Below the pieces are notes generated by a model. It was given only the letters and a program-made list of their open reading frames with translations, did no database searches and was not told the origin of the DNA. DNA of 64,000 nt from Streptomyces sp. CB01580. Its GTDB lineage: Bacteria > Actinomycetota > Actinomycetes > Streptomycetales > Streptomycetaceae. The stretch lies in the NCBI RefSeq assembly GCF_001905795.1, contig NZ_LIXJ01000015.1, forward strand, positions 4,455 through 68,454, given 5' to 3'. A program made the position numbers and the translations under genes. This document shows positions 1 to 6,206 of the stretch, piece by piece; position 1 is the stretch's first letter, and each line of letters begins with the position of its first letter.

Positions 1-162
1 CCGGCAGGTCAGCGGGCTGACGTCGCCCAGCATCCGGTCCAGCAGATAGCTGCTGACCGATGGGATCGGCCGGTCAGCCCCGTCGATCACCACCCACGGA
101 AGCGAATCTCTCTCCCCGGCGACCACCACCCCGATCTGGGGCAGCCGTACACGCCCATCCAT
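1..162 (-). CDS. Site-specific recombinase, N-terminal fragment cut by window edge
   Basis: The first 54 codons are visible, starting with ATG at 162-160 after an AGGGAC Shine-Dalgarno. The frame stays open to base 1. The translation contains VVIDGADRPIP followed by a segment ending LSP-like as DVSPLTCR, which resembles the start of the SAM-like core-binding domain of phage-type and Tn554-TnpA-type tyrosine recombinases. No catalytic residue is visible. It is divergent from the next gene with only 27 bases between the two starts, so each promoter must lie inside the other gene. It could be a second recombinase of the element or belong to a neighbouring one. The family call is from resemblance only. 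Confidence 0.5.
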   Translation of the reverse strand, partial: MDGRVRLPQIGVVVAGERDSLPWVVIDGADRPIPSVSSYLLDRMLGDVSPLTCR

Positions 163-189
163 TACGTCCCTATGAACCCTGGAGGTCTC

Positions 190-324
190 ATGTCGCATCA
201 CGCCGCGATCTTCGACAGCCCCCATCGCCAAGTCGATTCGATCACCAAGTTGGTGCAGTCAATTGACCAGTCCTGGCATCTGCTGTGGCTCGGTGTCGCC
301 GCGCTCCTGATCGCAACCGTCTAA
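190..324 (+). CDS. Small membrane protein, 44 aa
   Basis: A short gene with a strong GGAGG site (181-185) just before ATG 190. The product begins MSHHAAIFDSPHRQ, has a short polar N-terminal half and ends in one hydrophobic segment (WHLLWLGVAALLIATV), so it is probably a single-pass membrane peptide with the N-terminus inside. Small membrane peptides are common in the transfer regions of AICEs, but I do not recognise this one. It is supported by the ribosome site and by its place at the head of a plus-strand gene series. Confidence 0.55.
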   Translation: MSHHAAIFDSPHRQVDSITKLVQSIDQSWHLLWLGVAALLIATV

Positions 325-350
325 CCCACTCCACCGCTGGAAGGAACCCC

Positions 351-515
351 ATGAAGATCTTCGGATTCGTCCAGGACAAGACGACCGGCACCACCCACCG
401 CGCTCCCCTGCCCGACGACGTCCAGGAGCGGGCCGAGACGGTCACCCTCAGCGGCGGCCAGTCCTGGACCGACGCCAAGGGCCGCACCTACACGACCGGG
501 TCTGACGAGGACTGA
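351..515 (+). CDS. Hypothetical protein, 54 aa
   Basis: ATG 351 follows GGAAGGAA with good spacing. The product begins MKIFGFVQDKTTGTTHR and ends in acidic residues (GSDED). It has no membrane segment or cysteine and a mixed beta-strand-like pattern. It is separated from the preceding small membrane gene by 26 bases, so the two are probably co-transcribed. No family is recognised. An upstream in-frame start at 285 has no ribosome site and was not used. Confidence 0.6.
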   Translation: MKIFGFVQDKTTGTTHRAPLPDDVQERAETVTLSGGQSWTDAKGRTYTTGSDED

Positions 516-656
516 CCCCCGGGCACGACCTCTCCGCGGCTCACTGCTGCGGCCGGTTGCCTCCCCTGCCCGTCCAGCCCTCTCGTGGCTGTACGGGCGG
601 GGCCGAGGGGAGCCGGACTCCCGGACGACTCCATTGCTGTGGACAGGTACCGCACG

Positions 657-739
657 GCGGGTCCGGTGTTGCAGCGCCGGACCCGCACCCCACACACCCC
701 ATAACGGCCGCAGCCCCGGTGCTGGAACACCGGGGCTGC
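657..739. terminator. Two successive strong hairpins
   Basis: The gap 516-775 contains two perfect stems. GCGGGTCCGG at 657-666 pairs with 677-686, and a 12-bp stem at 710-721 pairs with 728-739 around CTGGAA. The second is followed by TCTTC, a weak T-rich tract. They probably end or attenuate transcription of the 190-515 genes before the next series starts at 776. Confidence 0.6.
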
Positions 740-775
740 TCTTCGGGCCGTTCCTCTCTGGAAGGAACACACCCA

Positions 776-1039
776 ATGAAGCACATCGTCACACTTCAGG
801 CCGCTGTTACGGTCCCTCCGCCCGGCGGCGGGCCGTCGGCTGCTGATCTGGCTGCGATCGAGCGGGAGATGCCGCTCATCTCGGCGGAGGTCGAGTTGCT
901 GGACGTGCAGATCGCGTTGCTGGACCGGGCTCCGTCCGAGCTGGACGAGCGCCGCATCCGCCGGGCCCGGAACCGGGTCATGGCGGCCCGTCGGGACCTG
1001 ACCAACCGCGCCGAGCCGCTGATGGGCGGTGCCGCATGA
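776..1039 (+). CDS. DUF6284-like protein, 87 aa
   Basis: ATG 776 is preceded by GGAAGGAA. The product begins MKHIVTLQAAVTVPP and continues as an amphipathic alpha-helical protein with heptad-like leucines (LISAEVELLDVQIALLD) and an Arg-rich helix (ERRIRRARNRV). In form and position, just before the DUF2637 gene of an AICE, it matches proteins I recall as DUF6284; no search was run. It overlaps the next gene by ATGA (1036-1039), so translation is coupled. Its function is unknown; a helical scaffold or DNA-associated role is only a guess. Confidence 0.65.
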   Translation: MKHIVTLQAAVTVPPPGGGPSAADLAAIEREMPLISAEVELLDVQIALLDRAPSELDERRIRRARNRVMAARRDLTNRAEPLMGGAA

Positions 1040-1200
1040 ACCTGATCGCTTTCTGGTTCCTGGCCCTGGTCTGCATCGCCGTAGAGGTCCTGGGCCTGGT
1101 CATCGGCCGTCAGGACGTCCACTACGCCGGGGCCCTGGCTGCGGCCGGTGTGGTCGCCGTGCACCTCCTCCTCACCCGTGCGGAGGGACGTCATGAGTAA
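1036..1200 (+). CDS. Small two-helix membrane protein, 54 aa
   Basis: It starts at ATG 1036, overlapping the stop of the upstream gene, and stops at TAA 1198. It has two hydrophobic segments: AFWFLALVCIAVEVLGLVI near the N-terminus and YAGALAAAGVVAVHLLL near the C-terminus, joined by a short GRQDVH loop and followed by RAEGRHE. This is a typical two-pass membrane hairpin. Its stop overlaps the next gene's ATG at 1193, so it sits in a chain of translationally coupled genes. It is probably a transfer or spread accessory protein; the exact role is not known. Confidence 0.6.
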   Translation: MNLIAFWFLALVCIAVEVLGLVIGRQDVHYAGALAAAGVVAVHLLLTRAEGRHE

Positions 1201-1477
1201 CACCGGTCTGGATGAGGCGGTCAGGGATCTGCTGGCCGCTGTCGTCGCCGCCCTGGATCTGCCCCTGCCGACGATCGACGCGGCGGACGAGCGTGCTCAC
1301 CACCGTCTCCTTGAGCTGCGTGCTCTGGACGTGCGCGTCGTGCTCGACGTGCTGGCCCGCTCCCCGCACTACCCGGGGGCTGTCGCGGATAGCGCGGCGG
1401 AGGTTCGGCGCCGCACCGAGAGGGAGCCCATCGACTACGCCCCGTTCGTGCTCCGCGAGGAAGAGGCGACGGGATGA
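1193..1477 (+). CDS. Hypothetical helical protein, 94 aa
   Basis: ATG 1193 follows GAGGGACGTC and overlaps the end of the upstream small membrane gene. The product begins MSNTGLDEAVRDLLAAVV, is predicted mainly helical and ends with an acidic tail (REEEATG). Its last four bases overlap the next gene (ATGA at 1474-1477). No domain is recognised. The coupling on both sides says it is made together with the DUF2637 protein. Confidence 0.6.
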   Translation: MSNTGLDEAVRDLLAAVVAALDLPLPTIDAADERAHHRLLELRALDVRVVLDVLARSPHYPGAVADSAAEVRRRTEREPIDYAPFVLREEEATG

Positions 1478-2775
1478 GTACCTACGCCGAGGAGATGCGC
1501 GCGGCCCGGGCCGCCGATGCCGAGCAGCGCCGTATCGACCTGACCGCCGCCGACAACCGCCGTATCGAGCGGGAGAAAGCGGCAGACGAGCGTGCGGCAC
1601 GGCTCCGCGCTGAGAAGCGGGCTGAGAAGGACCGGGCCAGGCAGGACCGGGCCGCGCGGCGAGCGGCCCGCGGCGCGGCACTGACCGCGGGCAACGTGTA
1701 CCGCAAGGGCACCCTCGCCCTGGTCACCGCGTCCGCGCTGGGATCCCTGCCCGCGCAGGTACTGCACTTCGTCAGCATCTCCCCGATGCTGCTCCCGCTC
1801 CCGTTGGCGATCGAGGGAGCGGCGTGGGTGATGGCGGCCGGTGTCGCCTACGCCGACGAACGTCATCTGCCGGGCTGGGTGCGCTGGTTCCTGCGGGCCC
1901 TCGTGGTCGCCGCGGCCGGGTTCGCCGCGTCCGTCAACTACGACTACGGCACGCACCTTCCGGGCCTGTCCGAGGCGAACGCGCGGGCCGCAGGCGTCGG
2001 GCTAGCGGCGGTGACCCTGCTCGGCCCGGTCCTGTTCGAGATCCGGCAGTGGGTGACCACCCTCTCGGCGGCCTCCGGTGACGCCGAGGACAGGGCGCGG
2101 CGCAAGCACGAGCGCACGCGCCGCCGCCAGCACCGCTCGGTTGCCCGGCTGGCTGACCGGCTGGTGTCCGCCGCGCCGTTCGGCGAGGTGTCGTTCGAGG
2201 ACGCGTTCACCCGCGCGTGGGAGATCGAGACGGGCACGGCCACCCCTGGCATGACCCCCGCGCTTCACCGGCGCGCGGCCCGGTCGAACGCCGCTCTCGC
2301 GCAGGCCCGGCACCCGTCCGCGGGGCGGTCCCGGGCGGGAGCGTGGTGGGGGGGCCGGTGGCGGGGCACCCCGGTGCCGGTGCCCGCCCTGGTGTCGCAC
2401 CCTGCCGAGGGTGCCCCGGATGCCGCTCCGGAGGTGACCGAGCCCCCGGCCCCGGCCGAGGTCCCGTCTCCTGCCCCCGAAGCGGTATCCACGCTGGTCA
2501 TCTGCGGTGACCGGCAGGTGTGGCCCCTGGTGGTCCCCCCGCTGGACACCGATGAGGGGGTGCCCGATGACAAGGGCGGGAGGTTGCCGACCGACGCGGC
2601 AGCGTCCGTGATCCGTGCCTGCTGGATGACGGGCACCCCGGTTCCGGAAACCGCCCGCCAGGCCACCCGCAGCACCTCGTACGTGAAGAGGGTGTTCAAG
2701 CGCCTGGAGACCGACAGGGGCCCGCGGCCCTCACCCGGCCAACTCGCCCTCGTCCCCTCGGAGGAGTCCGCGTGA
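1474..2775 (+). CDS. DUF2637 membrane protein (Spd-like), conjugal transfer region
   Basis: This 433-residue protein starts at ATG 1474. Residues 1-65 form a highly charged Arg/Ala/Glu helix, probably a coiled coil. Residues about 75-200 contain four hydrophobic segments, including LALVTASALGSLPAQVL and WFLRALVVAAAGFAASV, typical of DUF2637. A polar Pro-rich linker follows. The last 60 residues look like a winged or HTH segment (SVIRACWMTGTPVPETARQA). DUF2637 proteins are common in AICEs and Streptomyces plasmids beside spread genes and are thought to help intramycelial spread. It overlaps the methyltransferase start by four bases (2772-2775). Confidence 0.75.
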   Translation: MSTYAEEMRAARAADAEQRRIDLTAADNRRIEREKAADERAARLRAEKRAEKDRARQDRAARRAARGAALTAGNVYRKGTLALVTASALGSLPAQVLHFVSISPMLLPLPLAIEGAAWVMAAGVAYADERHLPGWVRWFLRALVVAAAGFAASVNYDYGTHLPGLSEANARAAGVGLAAVTLLGPVLFEIRQWVTTLSAASGDAEDRARRKHERTRRRQHRSVARLADRLVSAAPFGEVSFEDAFTRAWEIETGTATPGMTPALHRRAARSNAALAQARHPSAGRSRAGAWWGGRWRGTPVPVPALVSHPAEGAPDAAPEVTEPPAPAEVPSPAPEAVSTLVICGDRQVWPLVVPPLDTDEGVPDDKGGRLPTDAAASVIRACWMTGTPVPETARQATRSTSYVKRVFKRLETDRGPRPSPGQLALVPSEESA

Positions 2776-4088
2776 GCAACCTGCGCATCGGGTCGGTCTG
2801 CAGCGGCTACCGAGGCTTGGACATGGCCGTCGAAGCCGTCTTCGGCGGGACCACCGCATGGGTCTCCGACATCGACCCCGGCGCGAACCGCATCCTCGCC
2901 CACCACTGGCCGGACGTCCCGAACCTCGGCGACATCACCACCACCGACTGGTCCGCCGTCGAACCGGTGGACATCTTCTGCGGCGGCTACCCCTGCCAGC
3001 CGTTCAGCCTCGCTGGCCACCTGAAAGGAACGGATGATGAACGACACATCTGGCCCCACATTGCCCGTGCCCTTGGGGTTCTACGACCCCGACTCGCAAT
3101 CTTTGAGAACGTCGCAAACCACCTTCGACTTGGGTTTGCCGACGTCCTCGCCGACCTTGCCCGCCTCGGGTTCGATGCGGAGTGGCGCCTTGTACGTGCG
3201 TCGGAGGTCGGCGCTGCCCACCAACGCAATCGGCTCATCGTCCTTGCCTGGTCTACCGACGCCGCGAGCTCGGGACGGAAAAGGGAAGGGCTACCCGGAT
3301 GGCCTGCCGTCCGTGGTGTCGCTACTGCCGACACCGACAGTGTCCGAAGCAACAGGTCCAGGGCATGCGGCGGATGGCGGAATGAACCTGAGGCACGTCA
3401 TCTCGCTCCTGCCCACGCCGCGGGCGTCGGAGAACGAGAACCGACAAACGAAGCGGACTCCGTCACAGATCGCGGGGACGCACGGCAAGTGCCTGGCGGC
3501 CGAGGTCTGCGAACTCCTGCCGACACCGGTCGTGGCGGACGCACGGGACACGGCGAACTTCAGGCCGGACGGGACGCCGTACGGCCAGGGGTACGGCAAG
3601 ACGCTGACGGATGCCGCACGGCTCCTGCCGACGCCGACAGCGACGCCGTACGGGAACAACCAGTCGGACAGCCCCGGCGCAGCGGTACGGCCATCGCTGA
3701 ACTCCCTTGCTCCGTCGCTTCTGGCCACGCCGCGGGCGACGGACGGGGAGAAGGGCGGGCCGAACCAGCGTGGGAGCAAGGGCGATCTGACGTTGCCCTT
3801 GGCGGCGCACCGAATTGGGGCGGGTACGGCCCGGCGATCGCCCGGTGGGAGCACGTCCTCGGACGCCCCGCACCGAGCCCAACTAACGATCTGGGACGCC
3901 TGAACCCAGTCTTCGTCGAATGGCTCATGGGTCTGCCCACCGGCCACGTCACCGCCGTCCCCGACCTGTCCCGAACCGCACAGCTCAAAGCCCTGGGCAA
4001 CGGCGTCGTCCCGCAGCAAGCAGTGGCCGCACTACGGCAGTTGGCTGCCCGCCAGGAGCCCGAAACCCGGCTGCCCGAGGCCGCCTGA
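2772..4088 (+). CDS. C5-cytosine DNA methyltransferase (Dcm family)
   Basis: This 438-residue protein would methylate cytosine at C5 in DNA. Visible motifs are SVCSGYRGLD near residues 8-17 (SAM site), the catalytic PCQP loop with Cys75, ENV in FENVANH, QRNR in AAHQRNRLI, and a C-terminal motif X-like ALGNGVVPQQ. Residues about 165-340, where the target recognition domain should be, are low-complexity (Ala/Asp/Arg/Gly) with poor Streptomyces third-position bias. In that stretch another frame has better bias (see 3034-3903). The enzyme probably protects the element from host restriction. No partner endonuclease is seen. The start GTG overlaps the DUF2637 gene. Confidence 0.8.
   Translation: MSNLRIGSVCSGYRGLDMAVEAVFGGTTAWVSDIDPGANRILAHHWPDVPNLGDITTTDWSAVEPVDIFCGGYPCQPFSLAGHLKGTDDERHIWPHIARALGVLRPRLAIFENVANHLRLGFADVLADLARLGFDAEWRLVRASEVGAAHQRNRLIVLAWSTDAASSGRKREGLPGWPAVRGVATADTDSVRSNRSRACGGWRNEPEARHLAPAHAAGVGEREPTNEADSVTDRGDARQVPGGRGLRTPADTGRGGRTGHGELQAGRDAVRPGVRQDADGCRTAPADADSDAVREQPVGQPRRSGTAIAELPCSVASGHAAGDGRGEGRAEPAWEQGRSDVALGGAPNWGGYGPAIARWEHVLGRPAPSPTNDLGRLNPVFVEWLMGLPTGHVTAVPDLSRTAQLKALGNGVVPQQAVAALRQLAARQEPETRLPEAA
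3034..3903 (+). CDS. Nested overlapping ORF with LLPTP repeats inside the methyltransferase gene
   Basis: An 870-base open frame lies entirely inside the methyltransferase gene, shifted +1. It has its own AAAGGAA site (3024-3030) and two ATGs (3034, 3037). The 289-residue product contains six spaced copies of a degenerate unit: GLPTPRARD, LLPTPTVSE, LLPTPRASE, LLPTPVVAD, LLPTPTATP and LLATPRATD. Hand inspection of 3034-3280 and 3511-3700 shows mostly G/C third positions in this frame, while the methyltransferase frame has many A/T thirds there. I read it as genuinely coding. It may be a separate protein, part of the enzyme reached by frameshifting, or the remnant of compensating indels. High-GC DNA gives long chance ORFs, so confidence is moderate. 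Confidence 0.55.
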   Translation: MMNDTSGPTLPVPLGFYDPDSQSLRTSQTTFDLGLPTSSPTLPASGSMRSGALYVRRRSALPTNAIGSSSLPGLPTPRARDGKGKGYPDGLPSVVSLLPTPTVSEATGPGHAADGGMNLRHVISLLPTPRASENENRQTKRTPSQIAGTHGKCLAAEVCELLPTPVVADARDTANFRPDGTPYGQGYGKTLTDAARLLPTPTATPYGNNQSDSPGAAVRPSLNSLAPSLLATPRATDGEKGGPNQRGSKGDLTLPLAAHRIGAGTARRSPGGSTSSDAPHRAQLTIWDA

Positions 4089-4218
4089 CTCCTACAGCCC
4101 CGGAACACGCCGTGAGGGCGCCGGATCGAATCCGGCCCGGGGCACTCACCAGCACAGCCCGCGCCGACGCCGCTTCCCGCCGTCGGCGGCTCATCCCTGC
4201 CCGCATCCGAGGAGACCT

Positions 4219-4410
4219 TTGTCCCGCGACCGTGACAACGAGTTCATCGCCTACATGCAGGCGTTCGAGGCGTCCACGACGCACCTCGGAGCCTGCACCG
4301 CCTGCCAGGACGACCAGCCCTGTGACGTAGGCGAGCCGGTCCACTCCGAGTTCATCGCCCGTCAGGACGCCTGGACCAACCGCGTCCGGGCCGAAAGGAA
4401 GCAGCCGTGA
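4219..4410 (+). CDS. Hypothetical protein with Cys pair, 63 aa
   Basis: It starts at TTG 4219 after GAGGAGACC. The product begins MSRDRDNEFIAYMQAFEAS and has a CTACQDDQPC cluster that could bind a metal ion, then a helical basic tail. Its stop overlaps the GTG of the next gene. The preceding 130 bases (4089-4218) hold no gene. No family is recognised. Confidence 0.55.
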   Translation: MSRDRDNEFIAYMQAFEASTTHLGACTACQDDQPCDVGEPVHSEFIARQDAWTNRVRAERKQP

Positions 4411-4775
4411 ACAACCTCCCCATCCCCGAGCCGGTCCGGGTGGTGCAGCTCCCGGACGGCACCTACACCTACACCGACCACCTGCCCGCCCCGCAGGTGC
4501 CGCCGCAGCAGATCGTGCAGCACATCCACCACGCCCCGCCCGACCGCACCGTTCAGCGCGTCGCGCTCGGGTCCGGAGTCGGGGCCGGCGCGGTAGCCGC
4601 GGGCGTGTACTTCGGCCCGCTCCTCGTCGGCGCCCTGACCGCCATCGCCGCCAACCTCGCGTTGCTGGCGTTCCTGGCCGTGGCCCTGGCCTGGGGCGTC
4701 GTGACCGTCGTGAAGTCGGTCGGCGGCACGGACGGCCAGGCCGCCGCCAAGTCCCTCACCAAGACGCGCCGCTGA
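4407..4775 (+). CDS. Small membrane protein, DUF6251-like, 122 aa
   Basis: GTG 4407 follows AAAGGAAGCAGCC and overlaps the upstream stop. Residues 1-50 are polar (VVQLPDGTYTYTDH, with a His/Gln-rich stretch). Residues about 55-105 hold a Gly-rich hydrophobic segment (VGAGAVAAGVYFGPLLVGAL) and a second one (LALLAFLAVALAWGVVTVV), so it has two membrane passes. Proteins of this form recur in Streptomyces AICEs near spd genes; the DUF6251 name is from memory. A role in plasmid spread is inferred from context. Confidence 0.6.
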   Translation: MNNLPIPEPVRVVQLPDGTYTYTDHLPAPQVPPQQIVQHIHHAPPDRTVQRVALGSGVGAGAVAAGVYFGPLLVGALTAIAANLALLAFLAVALAWGVVTVVKSVGGTDGQAAAKSLTKTRR

Positions 4776-4791
4776 CCGGAAGGAATCCCGC

Positions 4792-4980
4792 ATGTTCAAG
4801 GCAGGCGACAAGGTGCTGATCGTCGCGTGTGACGACGACCCGCGTGCGATCGGCAGGACCGGCCGCATCGTCGACGAGATCCCGCCCGGTCCGCTGACCG
4901 AGGGGCGATGGACGGTGGACCGGATCAGTTGGCTGATCGCTCCCGTGCTGTGCCACACCCACGAACTGCGGCTCGCCTGA
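4792..4980 (+). CDS. Hypothetical protein, 62 aa
   Basis: ATG 4792 is preceded by GGAAGGAA. The product begins MFKAGDKVLIVACDDDPRAIG and has alternating hydrophobic beta-strand-like segments (GRTGRIVDEI, WLIAPVLCHTHELRL), suggesting a small SH3-like barrel. That fold is a guess from pattern only. No membrane segment is seen. It lies 16 bases after the DUF6251-like gene. Confidence 0.55.
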   Translation: MFKAGDKVLIVACDDDPRAIGRTGRIVDEIPPGPLTEGRWTVDRISWLIAPVLCHTHELRLA

Positions 4981-5054
4981 CGGTTCCCTGTCCGCCCCGG
5001 TCACCCCGGGGCGGGCGGGGAGCCGGACAGTCCGGCCCGCCCGAGGAGGACACC

Positions 5055-5375
5055 GTGGAGAGCTACACCCGAGCCGAGAAGCGCGAGCGTGCCCGCCTGT
5101 TCCGCAAGGGCTTCCGGCAGGCCCTCGCGGACTGCGTCGACCCGAAGGTCGAGAAGGCGATCGAGCGGATCGACCAGCGGGCCGCCGAGCGTGGCGCCCA
5201 GGAGTTCGCCGCGCTGCTGAAGGTCCAGGCCGACGCCCGTCAGGCCGTCGCGAACGCCAAGGCCACCGAGCGGACCGCCACCCGTGAGGACCGGGCCGCC
5301 GCCCGCCAGGCCCGCAAGACCGCCGAGGACCACTTGCGCCGCGCCGAGCGGGCCGTGGCCCGTGCGGAGAGCTGA
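5055..5375 (+). CDS. Highly charged helical protein, 106 aa
   Basis: It starts at GTG 5055 after GAGGAGGA. The product is nearly all helix-forming and rich in Arg, Lys, Glu and Ala (RAEKRERARLFRKGF, ARQARKTAEDHLRRAER), so it is probably a coiled coil or a nucleic-acid-binding helix. An in-frame start at 4908 lacks a ribosome site and overlaps the previous gene, so it was rejected. No family is recognised. Confidence 0.6.
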   Translation: MESYTRAEKRERARLFRKGFRQALADCVDPKVEKAIERIDQRAAERGAQEFAALLKVQADARQAVANAKATERTATREDRAAARQARKTAEDHLRRAERAVARAES

Positions 5376-5402
5376 AGACACCACCCCCGCGCCCGTGTCG
5401 TC

Positions 5403-5439
5403 GGGGCGGCCGGACCCGGCCAAGGAAACCGGCCGCCCC
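5403..5439. terminator. Hairpin upstream of NUDIX gene
   Basis: GGGGCGGCCGG at 5403-5413 pairs perfectly with CCGGCCGCCCC at 5429-5439. It lies in the 100-base gap between the charged-helix gene and the NUDIX gene. No T tract follows, so it may be a Rho-independent terminator of the high-GC type or an mRNA-stabilising stem. Confidence 0.5.
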
Positions 5440-5475
5440 TCACCTCAACCCAGACAACGGAGAGGCACGTTCATC

Positions 5476-6177
5476 ATGACCGAGACCGTCGAGACCATCC
5501 GCTACACCGCCGACGTCGTGTGCATCCGGGGGCGCGACGTGCTGCTGATCGAGCGGGGTTGGGACCCGCACGCCGGGATGCTCGCTCTCCCGGGCGGGCA
5601 CGTCGACCCCGGTGAGACCTCCCGTGCCGCCGCGGCTCGTGAGCTGCTGGAGGAGACCGGGGTGCGCGTCGACGCGGACGGCCTGGTGCAGGTCGGCGTG
5701 TGGGACGAGCCGGACCGTGACCCCCGGGGCCGGTACATCACCGCCGCCTACGCGATCGTCGTCCCGGACGACACGACTGCCCAGGCCGGGGACGATGCCG
5801 TCGACGCGCGATGGGTACCGCTGGACGCCCTTCCGCAGCTGGCTTTCGACCACGGAGCGATCGTGACGGCCGCGTGGCGGCAGCAGATCGCCGCCGGGTA
5901 CGCCCGCCAGGTTGAGGCGGAGACCAGCGAGGGCCGGTGCCCCGCCGCGCACCCGTCCGACCCGAGCGCCTGCCCCGGACCGGTCGCCGTCACGGTCGTC
6001 GACCGGACCGGGGCAGGGGTGGACGGGTGCGAGCACCACGCCGCGCGCATGCTCGCCAGCCTCACCGGCGCCCGCGTCTACCCCCTGACCCCCGCCGACG
6101 GCGACGCGGCCATCCGCACCCACACGGCTGCCGCCGCCCTCCCGCCCTACGCCTGGCGGCAGCCCATCACCCGCTAA
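5476..6177 (+). CDS. NUDIX hydrolase, Pif-like AICE protein
   Basis: ATG 5476 gives 233 residues. A complete NUDIX box is present: GHVDPGETS, seven residues, then RELLEETGV, which binds metal and cleaves nucleoside diphosphates linked to another group. It sits in the N-terminal 150 residues. The C-terminal 85 residues are an extra domain with a CPAAHPSDPSAC segment and a CEHHAARML helix. In pSAM2 the NUDIX protein Pif blocks redundant transfer between cells that already carry the element. The position just before the TraB translocase fits such an immunity or transfer-control role here, but that is inferred. The substrate is unknown. Confidence 0.75.
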   Translation: MTETVETIRYTADVVCIRGRDVLLIERGWDPHAGMLALPGGHVDPGETSRAAAARELLEETGVRVDADGLVQVGVWDEPDRDPRGRYITAAYAIVVPDDTTAQAGDDAVDARWVPLDALPQLAFDHGAIVTAAWRQQIAAGYARQVEAETSEGRCPAAHPSDPSACPGPVAVTVVDRTGAGVDGCEHHAARMLASLTGARVYPLTPADGDAAIRTHTAAAALPPYAWRQPITR

Positions 6178-6206
6178 CCCACCCGATCCAGGCAGGAGTA
6201 CACCCG

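Noticed and set aside
1..200. Left attachment site of the AICE inside the window
   Set aside because: No stretch here matches the 3' half of the tRNA-Val gene, so the left junction is outside.
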